From contig QPMI01000235.1 in assembly GCA_004431415.1 (NCBI GenBank), positions 1 to 64,000 on the forward strand: a stretch of 64,000 bases of DNA, given 5' to 3'. Under the pieces are notes generated by a model. It was not told the origin of the DNA and did not search any database. It saw only the letters and a program-made list of their open reading frames with translations. Numbering within the stretch: position 1 is the stretch's first letter; each line of letters starts with the position of its first letter. Position numbers and translations under genes: made by a program. Below are positions 52,266 to 61,576 of this stretch, piece by piece. Origin of the DNA: Cyanophora paradoxa (taxonomy: Eukaryota > Glaucocystophyceae > Cyanophorales > Cyanophoraceae).

Positions 52266-53006
52266 ATGGATGAGTCTCAAGAACTCGCAAAGTTCCAGCC
52301 GGGAGAAATGAGGGTTCCTTTTAAGGCCCTGTTTATTTCAAAGTCCAATAGCGGCAAGTCTTTCTACTGCACCAAGCATCTGCTGCGGCTGCTCTATCCA
52401 AAGATCAACCGAGTCGTCGTTTTCACTGCCACCAAATTCAATGGTGAATACTCTGCAATAACGAAAGAGCTTTACGATGATTTTCAACCCGCCATAGTTG
52501 CAGAAATCATTGATTCACAGCGAAATTTGATTGAAAACAAAAAGAAAGCGCCGCAGATATTGCTTGTATTGGACGATCTAGTTGCTGCCTCTGAAACTGT
52601 TGATCTGCGAAATAGCAAGGCTGTAAATCGACTTTTTACACAAGGTCGTCATTTTAATATCAGTACGATTCTTATGACCCAAAAGCTTACAGCATTGAGT
52701 CAATCTATAAGATCGAACTCCGACTATTGTTTTTTCTTCAGTTACTCTAATCATACTGAACTCGAGGCAATTTATAGAGAGTTTAGTCATCTCCCGAAAG
52801 ACGAATTTATTGCTTTGTTCGAAACCTGGGCGCATGATTATCAGTGCCTAGTCCTTGATGGGACCAAGTACGATACGGCCTGGTACGTTGATAAAGCTGT
52901 TGAAGATAAGAGTTTTCGCTTTACAAAATGGCTTAAGAATGAAGAAGAGCCTAAGAAAGAATCGCCTGTTATCTATAAAAAGAGGCGTTTTAAAATCTTA
53001 TCTTAA
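52266..53006 (+). CDS. A32-like genome-packaging ATPase
   Basis: 246 residues. Walker A is SKSNSGKS (25-32; the first Gly of the usual GxxxxGK is Ser) and Walker B is ILLVLDDL (Asp103-Asp104). Later ILMTQKLTALSQSIRSN supplies the sensor-type region of the FtsK/HerA-like packaging ATPases. The length matches the family (220-270). It pumps viral DNA into preformed capsids. It is followed 9 bp later by 53016-53645, so the capsid-ATPase-53016 genes form one transcription block. Confidence 0.9.
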   Translation: MDESQELAKFQPGEMRVPFKALFISKSNSGKSFYCTKHLLRLLYPKINRVVVFTATKFNGEYSAITKELYDDFQPAIVAEIIDSQRNLIENKKKAPQILLVLDDLVAASETVDLRNSKAVNRLFTQGRHFNISTILMTQKLTALSQSIRSNSDYCFFFSYSNHTELEAIYREFSHLPKDEFIALFETWAHDYQCLVLDGTKYDTAWYVDKAVEDKSFRFTKWLKNEEEPKKESPVIYKKRRFKILS

Positions 53007-53015
53007 GAACAGAAG

Positions 53016-53645
53016 ATGGCAAGAGGCATTCCTAAGAAGGGATATCGTGAAAGACGCAAGGTCAATGTTGTTGAACCACTAGTCGAAAGTGGTGCAACAG
53101 AGGGCGCAGCTGTAGCTAATCCTAGCGGGGAGCTCGCAAGTGACCCCAAACTAAACGCACCCGTTGCTAAAACAATTGCCTCCGCAGCAGCTAACGCCAG
53201 TGCAATTGACGACCGACAAAGCCAGGTCAAAATTGTAAACGAAATGCAGTCTGATATTGATGATGATGCTGCTAGAATTTTACAAGCGATGGCGTCTGAA
53301 GCGCGGTATTCAGGGCCTAAAATCAAGACAGCAACGGTGTCAAAAAGTCAGATTGACGAGTTGGCTGCCAAATTGCGTGATCTAGAAGCGAGGTCGGCTA
53401 ATATCGAATCATATGTAAAAGATAAGCAAGAAAGAGCTAAGATCCGCGAGATGTTGCGAAGCGAAATGTTTAAGCACAGATCTATGGATGTACCAGATTT
53501 GCGCTATTTGAAAAATGAAAAAGCTAAAGCCGAGCAATCGCTTGACTCTGCCGAAGTAAAACCAGCAACTCCAAATGTTTTTGAACCCAATTCTACGAGC
53601 TCGCAGATGAAGAATGCAATGGGTGGGAGAAGGATACGACTGTGA
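53016..53645 (+). CDS. coiled-coil protein of unknown function downstream of ATPase
   Basis: 209 residues, start MARGIPKKGYRERRKVNVVE (basic). An Ala-rich middle, then a strong heptad region (SKSQIDELAAKLRDLEARSA and onward to about 170), then a Ser/Pro-rich tail ending GGRRIRL. No protease triad or zinc motif. Position and composition suggest a core or scaffold protein that might bind DNA through its basic ends; this is inference. The last 53 bp overlap the convergent zinc-protein gene. Confidence 0.7.
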   Translation: MARGIPKKGYRERRKVNVVEPLVESGATEGAAVANPSGELASDPKLNAPVAKTIASAAANASAIDDRQSQVKIVNEMQSDIDDDAARILQAMASEARYSGPKIKTATVSKSQIDELAAKLRDLEARSANIESYVKDKQERAKIREMLRSEMFKHRSMDVPDLRYLKNEKAKAEQSLDSAEVKPATPNVFEPNSTSSQMKNAMGGRRIRL

Positions 53646-54198
53646 CACATCGATCAACAGGATTTGCATCCACACACCTGGAACATCCACATTTGTGCTT
53701 CATTTCATCCATTTTCGCTAATACCCAGACATGCCTTCCATTTTTCATGATTTTCTTTAGATTTGGCACCCAATACCACACGATAAATCTGAACTTCATC
53801 CACGGCGTAGATGGATTGCACTGGTTACAGTTCCAAACTACTTTTTCACTGTATTGCAACAGCTTTTGCTGAGGTATCCAACTCGTAAATTCATTGCACT
53901 TCGCACACTTCAAACGTGCTTCTCGGACAATTGAAATCTTATCAAAGCATCCGTATTCCTGCTTCTCTCTCGTTTCCCCTGCATATGAGGTTATAATCTT
54001 GTCTAACTGCTTTTCAAAACATTCGTGACACATTGCTTCATTTTCACAGACATCATTGCAATCTATGCAAAGAATAGAGCGAACACGTCTGCGCACCTCA
54101 CAAACTTCCTCATCACTAGACTCTGTGGCCTCTCTATAATCTGAAGTGCTGAAGAGACCTCTTGGAGCAAGTGTGCCGAAAAAGTTGTGTCCTCCCAT
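53593..54198 (-). CDS. zinc-ribbon protein of unknown function
   Basis: 201 residues, start MGGHNFFGTLAPRG. Cys pairs occur at CIDCNDVC and CHECF (about 43-62), then CAKCN (about 96) and CNQC (about 120), and a final CGCSRC, enough for two or three zinc sites. An acidic stretch (TESSDEEVCE) precedes the first. The arrangement recalls double zinc ribbons or treble-clef proteins; transcription regulation or nucleic-acid binding is possible. No named family recognised. Confidence 0.65.
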   Translation of the reverse strand: MGGHNFFGTLAPRGLFSTSDYREATESSDEEVCEVRRRVRSILCIDCNDVCENEAMCHECFEKQLDKIITSYAGETREKQEYGCFDKISIVREARLKCAKCNEFTSWIPQQKLLQYSEKVVWNCNQCNPSTPWMKFRFIVWYWVPNLKKIMKNGRHVWVLAKMDEMKHKCGCSRCVDANPVDRCVTVVSFSHPLHSSSASS

Positions 54199-54257
54199 TG
54201 TCTTTTACTTTTTACAATATCGGATTGATATTTCTTTAAGACTTGCAAACGCATCGC

Positions 54258-54512
54258 CTAATCGAAATCAGGCAAATCTGTAAGATCTTCTACAGTTGGT
54301 TTCCTCTCTCGCTCTACATATTCAAGCATCCCGTTTACTGTTGCCAGATCATTCGATTGACAAATTTCAAAAGCACGCTGCAATTGCCTTTTATCGTACT
54401 CCCGCAGATGTTCCCAAGATAATAACCATTCGGCGTATTTCGGATCGGTTAAAACTACTTTCAGATGAGTTTCGCCACGGTACTTTCCAAATCGAATTGT
54501 TCCTGCGACCAT
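54258..54512 (-). CDS. DUF3820 / exonuclease-X C-terminal-like small protein
   Basis: 84 residues from MVAGTIRFGKYRGETHL; an upstream extension of the frame would cover the divergent promoter and looks non-coding. The motif IRFGKYRG, then DPKYAEWLL, matches the pattern FGKYKG...DPxYxxWLL of the DUF3820 and exodeoxyribonuclease X C-terminal families, common in phages. It likely works with DNA replication or repair. It diverges from the next gene across 110 bp. Confidence 0.65.
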   Translation of the reverse strand: MVAGTIRFGKYRGETHLKVVLTDPKYAEWLLSWEHLREYDKRQLQRAFEICQSNDLATVNGMLEYVERERKPTVEDLTDLPDFD

Positions 54513-54622
54513 TATTTGAATTATATCTCGGATTTTATGTTCGGAATTTAACGCAACACAAACCTGCGATTTATGCCATAAAAAGATTTCGCACCTTGTT
54601 TGTGACGAGAAAACACGCAAAA

Positions 54623-54898
54623 ATGGATGCTGAATCATCACCTAAACAGCGAGGTCGCAAACCAATTGTTGTCACCCCTGAAATTGCTGCGGCACGAAAA
54701 GCAAAGCGTGCTGAAAATCATCGCCGTCGTTACAGTGAAGATCCGGAATTTCGCCGACGACACATTGAAGCCAGTTCGAAATATCAGCAGAACAACAGCG
54801 AGAATCATTTAGAGGCCAATCGCCGGTATCGCAAACGCATCTACGATAAGCTAGCTCTTTTGGAATCTCTTCAAAATCAACTTGTTATAGTTCTTTGA
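54623..54898 (+). CDS. small basic, probably DNA-binding protein
   Basis: 91 residues, start MDAESSPKQRGRKPIVV. An AT-hook-like RGRKP is followed by a very basic helix (AARKAKRAENHRRRY, SEDPEFRRRHIEAS, EANRRYRKRIYDK) and a short Leu-heptad end (LALLESLQNQLVIVL). This looks like a bZIP-like or histone-like DNA-binding protein. Its 3' end overlaps that of the integrase by 14 bp (convergent). Confidence 0.65.
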   Translation: MDAESSPKQRGRKPIVVTPEIAAARKAKRAENHRRRYSEDPEFRRRHIEASSKYQQNNSENHLEANRRYRKRIYDKLALLESLQNQLVIVL

Positions 54899-56021
54899 TT
54901 GCCCTTCTGGTTTTTGTACTCTCTAATATTCCACCAGGGTTTAACTTGACAGTTCCAGCTGTCGCAAGTTGCTTTTGAAGGCGAAGCAGCTTCTTATTTT
55001 TTTCTATATCTGCTCGATCTAAGTTCTCTCGCATTAGATTAAGCTCCTTCTTTCGTCGTTGCATAGCTTTCTGTGATGCTCCTCCCGCACGACGTTCCTC
55101 TGAATCTGCAGCTACTTTCATTAGTCGCTGGTAGGTCACCGCTTTGCCGTAGCCCGAAAGCGTAAATTTGAGCAGTGGTCCAAAACCACCTATCTCCATA
55201 ATCGTATAGATTTCTTTTGAATACGTAGGCTTTGAAGACTTGTCGAAACGTTTTCTCTCTAGCTGTACCCGCACGCGATCGCCTACTTTAAATTCGACCT
55301 CCTTCAGGTAGTGTTGCTGCTCGTAGATCTCTCGCTGATAATCATTGCGAGCGATTGTCTCCTTCGGATTCTCTGCTGCAGCGTTTGGCGATGTACCGAT
55401 CGACCTATGCTCTGACGAATTATAATTGCGCACAAATGCGGGCAGCTTATCGATGTATCTATCCGTGTCATACGCCTCCATATACCGTGCAATAATTCGC
55501 TTCAAAGTACCATTGAACCGCTCTACTTTTCCATTTGCTTGGGGCCGATGCGCTTCCACAGCATTATGTTTAATTCCCTCAACTTCTAACAGACTAGTAG
55601 CTGAAGCTTTAAACTCCTGATCTGTCTGAATAATATCCGGCTTGGCTGGAAAACTCTCTATTAGTTTCCGTAGAGTTGAAAGGAGTGTCCCTTCGCTCTT
55701 GTTCTTCATCGGAATGCTGTAGGCTTTCCTAGTCACTACGTCCACTGCGTTCATAATAAAGTGAATGCCGCGGTTGGTTCTGGCGTACGGAGTCACGTCG
55801 ATTAGGTCGACCTCGTAGTATTTCTCTGCTTTGTCGTATGTTATACTTGTGAATGGTTTCTCTTTTTGCGGTCTCGCAAATCTTTGCGCTGTCGATAATT
55901 TCTCCAGCACTGCTCTAACCCTGGCAACTGGTATTTTCAACTTCTTTGCAATACGTGTGGCTGACTGAAGCCCTGTTTCTGGATCATAGTATGCCTCCTG
56001 AATTTTGGCCGATGTACTCAT
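54885..56021 (-). CDS. INT: retroviral-type (rve) integrase
   Basis: 378 residues from MSTSAKIQEAYYDP (an ATG 24 bp upstream is also possible). An N-terminal helix-turn-helix (SATRIAKKLKIPVARVRAVL) is followed by the rve catalytic core with the DDE triad: Asp in YEVDLIDVTPY (about residue 72), Asp in IIQTDQEF (about 134) and Glu in GKVERFNG (about 167). Thirty-two residues lie between the last two, slightly fewer than the classical 35. The C-terminal SH3-like domain (FKVGDRVRVQLER) and IYTIMEIGGFGPLLKF match Maverick integrases. It inserts the element and explains the 6-bp duplication. The start overlaps the end of the polymerase gene by 38 bp. Confidence 0.93.
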   Translation of the reverse strand: MSTSAKIQEAYYDPETGLQSATRIAKKLKIPVARVRAVLEKLSTAQRFARPQKEKPFTSITYDKAEKYYEVDLIDVTPYARTNRGIHFIMNAVDVVTRKAYSIPMKNKSEGTLLSTLRKLIESFPAKPDIIQTDQEFKASATSLLEVEGIKHNAVEAHRPQANGKVERFNGTLKRIIARYMEAYDTDRYIDKLPAFVRNYNSSEHRSIGTSPNAAAENPKETIARNDYQREIYEQQHYLKEVEFKVGDRVRVQLERKRFDKSSKPTYSKEIYTIMEIGGFGPLLKFTLSGYGKAVTYQRLMKVAADSEERRAGGASQKAMQRRKKELNLMRENLDRADIEKNKKLLRLQKQLATAGTVKLNPGGILESTKTRRAIKEL

Positions 56022-59000
56022 GGGGAACCGTGCTGTAATAGTCATCCGAAATTATCTTGCGCTTTGTGTATTCCGTCTTATTTAATACTCTGCTGAAAGG
56101 AATTTGGATGATAGAACTAAAGCCAATCCCTGCCTCGCGTTGCTTTCCATTCGGTTTGAAGACACGAGCAAGTTTAGACTCAATTGTGCATTCTGGCTGA
56201 TACCTGCTCTCGAGCATCTGCTTGAACGCTTCCAAAGCGACCCGTGACTCGAGGTGCCCCTTCCTCATCTCCGGATCACTCGAAAGCCAGTTCTCTTCTA
56301 TCCAGCTCTTCGGAATTCCTTTCGCACGCACATGCACGTCAGACTCCCCATTCGCCTTCACAAAACGACAGCAGTAAACCTTTGGGCCAACAAAGTATGC
56401 CTCCACAATTTGCCCTTGGATGTCGTAATCTAGTTTTCCCAGCTCGTTCTCGCATATCGCCCTGTTTGCCTCTTCTTCGCTCATACCCTCCAAAGAGTAT
56501 GGTCGTTTCATGCAATCAGTCACCAGCTCTGCAAATTTCCTGTGCACAACAAGAGAGTCGGTGTCCGTGTAAAACGGCATGGCTTCGATGTCTTTGTAAG
56601 AGTTCATCTTTACTAGGAACCTGTCCATGATCTCGCGACTGTAGGAGAGAATAAATGCTCCAATGAAGCAGGGCTTCGACACACAAGCATCACGTTTGCT
56701 CTCTGGTACTTCGTATGTCACATACATCCGTGTTTCACTCTCAATTTCGATGTCTGTAATCGTAGACGTCCGCTGGAGCTCTTTAAATCGGCGATAATTA
56801 GAAACTAGCTCCGTGGTTTCGATCACTGCCCGCTGGGCAAATTTGCCGTAGAGACCATTTAGTTGAATCTTTGCTGTTGCGTACTGAGCTGTGCCCTTCC
56901 TTGAACGTGCCTTCATACAATACAACTTCTCGATGTAATCTTTAAACATTCGCTCCTTGCCTTCAAATAAATACACCTCGTGAACCTCTGTTATTTCGAC
57001 CCCAAGCGCTATCGCCCTATAGATATCGACCGATGTATACATCTCTCGCTCGATCGGTTTTAGGTTCGACCACCCCAAATTCGACTCGTGGCGTGGTAGC
57101 GGAGAAAGCACAAGGTCCTGAGGAATTTTCGCACTGATGCTCGCAATGAACAGTTGCTCCATTTTTCGACTTAGCATGAACTTTCGAAAACGCTCCAAAG
57201 CCTCCGGTTCATTGATCACCTTAAATTTACCTGTCGGAAACTGGTTAAAGTACATTGCGGTCGGATAAAGAGAGACCACATCCAGATCTACCAAGAAATC
57301 ATCTGGACCCTTCGAGACAAACTTGCGTTTGAATGGCAAACAGCGACCTCCGTAAATAGCCCTGCGAAAAACCTGATCTTCGCTATACTTTGGAAGGTGC
57401 AGCTCTGTCTTCATCAGCTGCCGGTAAATCTGAAATGCCATCGATGAAGCTGTAAGTGTCTGCTTAGAATTCACATTAATTCCAAATAGCTCAAAGCACG
57501 TACTCGAATATTTCATGTATAGCTCCGTCATCGATCGCACGTCGGCTCTAAGATATTCTCCCCATTCCTCTTTGTGTGTCTCAACATCTGCCCACGTCTT
57601 GATCTTGCGATGGTCAAAGTCTCCTTTGATCGTTGTGCAGCCGTAGTCCTTTCCAGCCTGTTTTAGTGAACCTTGAATATGTAGGCACGGGTCAAAACTT
57701 GTCAACTCTCCTCCTGCTGACGTCTTCCACTTCATACTCTTAATCTTGCCCGAGGAGCGCATGACGTTCACCTGGCTGTCTGGCCGATTCTCAATCAGCC
57801 ATCGGTATATGAATATCAGATCAAAACCCGCACCGTTGTAAAATACTACTGTGGTCTTCTCTGCCCAATCATCCAGCCATTGCATAAATTGATTTAATGT
57901 TTCAGGACCGTAGAACATCTTGGTTCCTACAATTTCGCCCTTGCAAATTATGTCTGTGTCAACAGCATATGGAACGTGGGTCTTGCCATCGCAAGGAAAT
58001 GTTTCAAAGTCCGCCCCTATCACGCTCTCCATTGCCGTAAATTCACTCTCCTTCTCGCAAGGGGTGATCTTTCTTCCAATGACACCTTTGTTTCTGATGG
58101 CCGCAACGCATTTGTTTGTGTGATCTTCAATTGGATTGTAGGCGCAACGGCATCTAGTACAAAACTGACAAGTTACCTTGTGCCTTTCCAGTTCCAACTG
58201 CATTTTCCCGCAGGCACTGCACTTCTCCATTTCAGTTGTTCTTTTATCCTTAATCAGGTAGCAGTGCGCCTCGACAATACAAAGGTGAGCACGCTTTTCA
58301 AATCCTAGATCGGTTGCAAAAAGCGGCTTAAATTTTCCTTGCGAAAACTCAAAAACACTCGTGTCTATTCTGTAAAAACCGCTCAGCTTATTAATTGTCG
58401 GCACATCAACTGATATCAATCCTCGCCGTAGTCCTAGCTGTGTTCTAATCCCTCCATAGTCCAATCTCTGAAGCTGCTTGTAAATTCGATCTAGGCTTAT
58501 TCTTCCAGGATTCAGCTTTACATATTCAAAGCACTCTAACACGCAATTGTCCTCTGGTGAAATCGGACAGTAGATCTTATTCATGGTCAGGGCTTTGCCG
58601 TTGAATGGGAGCTTTGGAACGTTTCCCAGTGCACCTGCAGCGTTCTCTGCAATTAGCACCTCTATTTTCACTACTGGCCAGAGGTCATTGTCTTCGTATG
58701 GCTGTTGCGCTAGCATCCATTGTTCCATCTTTTCAGCCAAGTTTGACAACAGCGAGTGCATTGTGCCCTCTTCGATTGTTGCAAGTTGAGTGCGATACAT
58801 GCGAAAGTTATCGAAATGAAAGCGAATTAGGACGCTTGATCCAATCCTCGCTGGCACTCGCAGCTCTCTCAGAAACACGATCGTGATCTCTTTCACTCGC
58901 TCAGGCATTGGAGTCGGTTCAATATCCAAAACATCCTTGGTAAATAACAACCCCGGATATGCATAGTGGGCATAATTTAACACGGTATCGCCTCGACCAC

Positions 59001-59310
59001 TCTCGCGAAACAAATTCGAGATCCCATACTCAACAATATCATCAAACTCTCGCGTGGTTGCAATTCGAGCATTGCGTTCGCTATCAAAATGTCTTGTTAT
59101 CCATGCCTCGTACAAAGGGCGCTGCGGCCGGTTCGTCTGCCTAAGTCTGAGCAATGTCGCTAGATTTGCTCGAAGATTTTGTGTGTGGGTTCCCCTCTGT
59201 GGGTCTGCTAGCCGCAACAGTGTGTTCAAATATGTTCCGTTAATGTACCTAAGAGTGTGTAGCTCCTGCGCAAGGCTCCGAATTTCCGCTCTCAGATTGT
59301 TCCTGTCCAT
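55984..59310 (-). CDS. pPolB: protein-primed family B DNA polymerase
   Basis: 1108 residues, start MDRNNLRAEIRSLAQEL. The N-terminal ~340 residues match no domain I recognise (possible terminal-protein region). A zinc-binding segment (CSACGK, CQFCTRCRC, about 362-395) is followed by the 3'-5' exonuclease: GADFETF (Asp434, Glu436), NGAGFDLIF and YLRADV. Polymerase motif A is DVVSLYP (Asp677), motif B is KIQLNGLYGKF (about 810-820), and motif C is YTDTDS (about 915). All catalytic residues are intact. The length is typical of Polinton and virophage enzymes, which start synthesis from a protein bound to the inverted repeats. The gene is transcribed inward from the right repeat and is probably co-transcribed with the integrase. 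Confidence 0.95.
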   Translation of the reverse strand: MDRNNLRAEIRSLAQELHTLRYINGTYLNTLLRLADPQRGTHTQNLRANLATLLRLRQTNRPQRPLYEAWITRHFDSERNARIATTREFDDIVEYGISNLFRESGRGDTVLNYAHYAYPGLLFTKDVLDIEPTPMPERVKEITIVFLRELRVPARIGSSVLIRFHFDNFRMYRTQLATIEEGTMHSLLSNLAEKMEQWMLAQQPYEDNDLWPVVKIEVLIAENAAGALGNVPKLPFNGKALTMNKIYCPISPEDNCVLECFEYVKLNPGRISLDRIYKQLQRLDYGGIRTQLGLRRGLISVDVPTINKLSGFYRIDTSVFEFSQGKFKPLFATDLGFEKRAHLCIVEAHCYLIKDKRTTEMEKCSACGKMQLELERHKVTCQFCTRCRCAYNPIEDHTNKCVAAIRNKGVIGRKITPCEKESEFTAMESVIGADFETFPCDGKTHVPYAVDTDIICKGEIVGTKMFYGPETLNQFMQWLDDWAEKTTVVFYNGAGFDLIFIYRWLIENRPDSQVNVMRSSGKIKSMKWKTSAGGELTSFDPCLHIQGSLKQAGKDYGCTTIKGDFDHRKIKTWADVETHKEEWGEYLRADVRSMTELYMKYSSTCFELFGINVNSKQTLTASSMAFQIYRQLMKTELHLPKYSEDQVFRRAIYGGRCLPFKRKFVSKGPDDFLVDLDVVSLYPTAMYFNQFPTGKFKVINEPEALERFRKFMLSRKMEQLFIASISAKIPQDLVLSPLPRHESNLGWSNLKPIEREMYTSVDIYRAIALGVEITEVHEVYLFEGKERMFKDYIEKLYCMKARSRKGTAQYATAKIQLNGLYGKFAQRAVIETTELVSNYRRFKELQRTSTITDIEIESETRMYVTYEVPESKRDACVSKPCFIGAFILSYSREIMDRFLVKMNSYKDIEAMPFYTDTDSLVVHRKFAELVTDCMKRPYSLEGMSEEEANRAICENELGKLDYDIQGQIVEAYFVGPKVYCCRFVKANGESDVHVRAKGIPKSWIEENWLSSDPEMRKGHLESRVALEAFKQMLESRYQPECTIESKLARVFKPNGKQREAGIGFSSIIQIPFSRVLNKTEYTKRKIISDDYYSTVPHEYIGQNSGGIL

Positions 59311-59710
59311 TATGAATAGGTCTCTACAATATTGGCTGACCGAAAACTTTTTGCGATTTAATCGCGCACAATCTCTGATTGCTAGTATGAGTGCGAGAAA
59401 CCTTTAAGCCATGCAACTAACTGCAAGACTTGTCTCCGGCTCGGTCTCCGGGATCCGGCTTGGATCCGGCTTGAGCTTGGCAGCCGCTCGTTCTCGGGCT
59501 AGCAATCCGCACACTATCAGCGTACTATCAGCGCACTATCAGCGCACTATCAGCGCCAATCTTTTGTGTGTCACGTATCTCGCCGTTTTCTCGCCACGTC
59601 ACAGCGTCACGTCATGGCGTCCGCAAAGTTTTCTTAGGAACTTGACCCTCCGAATTAAAACAATTAAAACAATTAAAACAAAAGAAAGGTAAAGTCATCG
59701 ACACATCTCC
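59311..59710. promoter_or_regulatory. polymerase upstream region with 11-bp and 9-bp direct repeats
   Basis: Between the polymerase ATG and the right repeat. It holds four tandem copies of ACTATCAGCGC (59513-59556; first copy ends T) and three of AATTAAAAC (59653-59679). A 93-codon plus-strand frame covers both repeats and looks non-coding. The repeats may be binding sites for an initiator or regulator. Confidence 0.5.
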
Positions 59711-60207
59711 AGAGGCCGCACCAGACCGCTAAAAGGGGCCCGTTTCTTACTGAAGTCACGCCTATAGATTTTGCTGAACGCGTTTCCTCAGCTAGCTCGA
59801 TGCACACATTTATTTCGTCTAGCTTTACCTTAACGCTCTTTCCTCGTTTAGCTTCTCTGTACTCGCCCTCACGCCTATAGTTAATGCTGAACGCGTTTCC
59901 TCAGTTAGCTCAATGCACACATTAATATCGCCTAGCCTATTCTGCTACGTTGCTCTACAGACCGCGCGCATGGGGGGCAGCGCTCCTCTTCGCCTATTCT
60001 AGTTGTCAGCTCTGTCCTGAATAGTCGTTAGATATTTCTTTGTTAAGACTCCGGCCCGAGTCTGGTAGACCTGGGAATTAGGGGCTCGTAGACGTACAAG
60101 GTGAATTAACTGAAGATGGGGTGGAGGTATACACTGGAAACGCATGGAATCGGGGGCAATGGAGCGAAGCGGAATTGCCCGGTCGTGAGGTCCATGCGTA
60201 TACAACA
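59711..60207 (-). repeat. right terminal inverted repeat, 497 bp
   Basis: Reverse complement of 38578-39074, with no mismatch noticed in the stretches I compared. Ends TACAACA at the right edge. Confidence 0.95.
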
Positions 60208-60213
60208 CGCATG
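60208..60213. other. target-site duplication, right copy (CGCATG)
   Basis: Identical to 38572-38577. Together they define the insertion site exactly. Confidence 0.9.
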
Positions 60214-61576
60214 CCCCGCGGCCGTCGCGCGCGTGAGGCGTGGCGGTTGCACGAGTGCGCATGTGCTGCGGGTGCACGTGCGTCACGGCGTTGCTATATA
60301 GCTAGGGGCTGGCCTAGGCCTCCGCGCGATCTGGGCGCGGGCGCGGGGACGCTGCTCAAGCTCACGTTCCGCTCATGATCAAAAAGCGGCGCAGCGGGCC
60401 AGCTCATGATCATGATCAGCGGCGCCGGCTGCAGCAGGCATGCGCATCGCGCGCGCGGGGGGGCTCCGGATCCGCGCGCCGCGCGGGCGTCGGCTTGTTG
60501 CAAGTGGCATAGCCGGCCAAGTGCGGGCGGCTTGCGGCCGGCTTGTGCAATTGCGTCGGGTCGCGGTTGGCGCGGGTGAAGCGTGCGCGGCTGGCGCGGC
60601 TAGCCGCTGAGCCACAGCAAGCTGCCGCGCGCGCGAGAGGCGTAACCATTGTTGAGCCAAGCCGAGCTGCGGCGCCCGGGGGAGAAAGCGGCCGGGGGGT
60701 ACTTTAAGAGGTTTCGCAGGGTAAGTTCGCACTCTCCAATGCGATTGGCTAGCACGCGCGGCGTCCTCCTACGCGACCGCGCTCGCGCCCGGCCTCGCTC
60801 TTGCAGTACGGAATGTCGGGCATAATGCAAGCATTGACCTCGAACTGGTCCGGCCCGTATATCTGCTCCCTGTGCGTCGCTGGACCCCTTTTTGTCCCGG
60901 GTGTTGGTGCCTGTTCCTGGATCACCCTTTGGTCGGACGGGACCGGGAGACACGGTTTCGGGGTCCCCTGGGGATGGGCTTTCAGGGTGTACCACGCGGC
61001 CCGGGTTTTGAGGAGGTCGGGGAAATGGGATTTGGGGTAGGGTTGGGCCCGAGGGACAGGGACAGGGGAAGTGCCTTTTGATTATCGTTTTGTTAAATGA
61101 GCGGGATCGATCCGATCCGCACTAAGCCACTTTTTAAGAGTAAAGCGGGTCCCTGCATGCCGAATTCGAGCTCGGTGCCCAGCGGATCGGAAATCGGGTC
61201 TCGCCGGCGGCCCCCGGGGACCCCCTCGGAAACCGTTCCTAGGGCGGGCGCCGGCCCAAACGCACCGCCAGGAGTCGAGAGCGCGGCTATCAACAGGGAT
61301 GAACGCGCAGAGGCTGCCGGCACCCTTCTTCGTGCGGGCCGGGGTACGCGTGCGGTTCTGCGGGAGGCTCTCATCTTCGAATCATGGGTTCGAATCCCGG
61401 CGGGAGACTTTTGTCCTGCGAGCAGAGCGGCGCTTTCCACGCCAATAGCCATGCTCCTCGGCCGCGGCGTCGCTCTCTCGGCGCGCCCCGTGCGCGTGCG
61501 CGCGTTGAAAAGGGACCCCGAGCGAGTCGGCTCCTCGGCGCGCTCCACGAGGTCCGCACCCGCAGACGCTCTCGGA
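60214..61576. other. host intergenic region; possible minus-strand exon at 60795-61040
   Basis: Mostly without a recognisable gene. On the minus strand 60795-61040 reads open with protein-like composition (LKTRAAWYTLKAHPQG, then YGPDQFEVNACIMPDIPY), weakly reminiscent of the EDR2 C-terminal domain. I would not call it. 61380-61410 contains a tRNA T-arm-like sequence without the rest of a tRNA. Confidence 0.3.

Larger units (their letters stand above)
38578..60207. mobile_element. complete integrated Polinton-like / virophage-like virus, 21,630 bp
   Basis: Bounded by 497-bp terminal inverted repeats and a 6-bp target duplication. The interior is markedly AT-richer than the flanks and densely packed with intact reading frames without introns. 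It encodes protein-primed PolB, rve integrase, packaging ATPase and putative capsid proteins, the gene set of Polintons, Polinton-like viruses and Mavirus-type virophages. All recognised genes are intact and the repeats look identical where compared, so the insertion looks recent and possibly functional. Subgroup cannot be set without a capsid/ATPase phylogeny. Confidence 0.95.

Noticed and set aside
59411-59692. 93-codon plus-strand frame upstream of PolB
   Set aside because: It is made of tandem repeats with no conserved composition; better explained as regulatory DNA.
60795-61040. Possible EDR2 C-terminal-like exon on the minus strand
   Set aside because: The resemblance rests on one short block (GPDQFEV) and no flanking exons were found; kept only as a note.
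61151-61190. Resemblance to a cloning-vector polylinker (GAATTCGAGCTCGGT)
   Set aside because: Only the first 15 bases match and the rest diverges; this genome is generally rich in such palindromic words, so vector contamination is unlikely.
61385-61412. tRNA-like T-arm (GGGTTCGAATCCC)
   Set aside because: No matching acceptor 5' strand, D-arm or anticodon stem within 100 bp upstream; a T-arm-like motif alone is not a tRNA.
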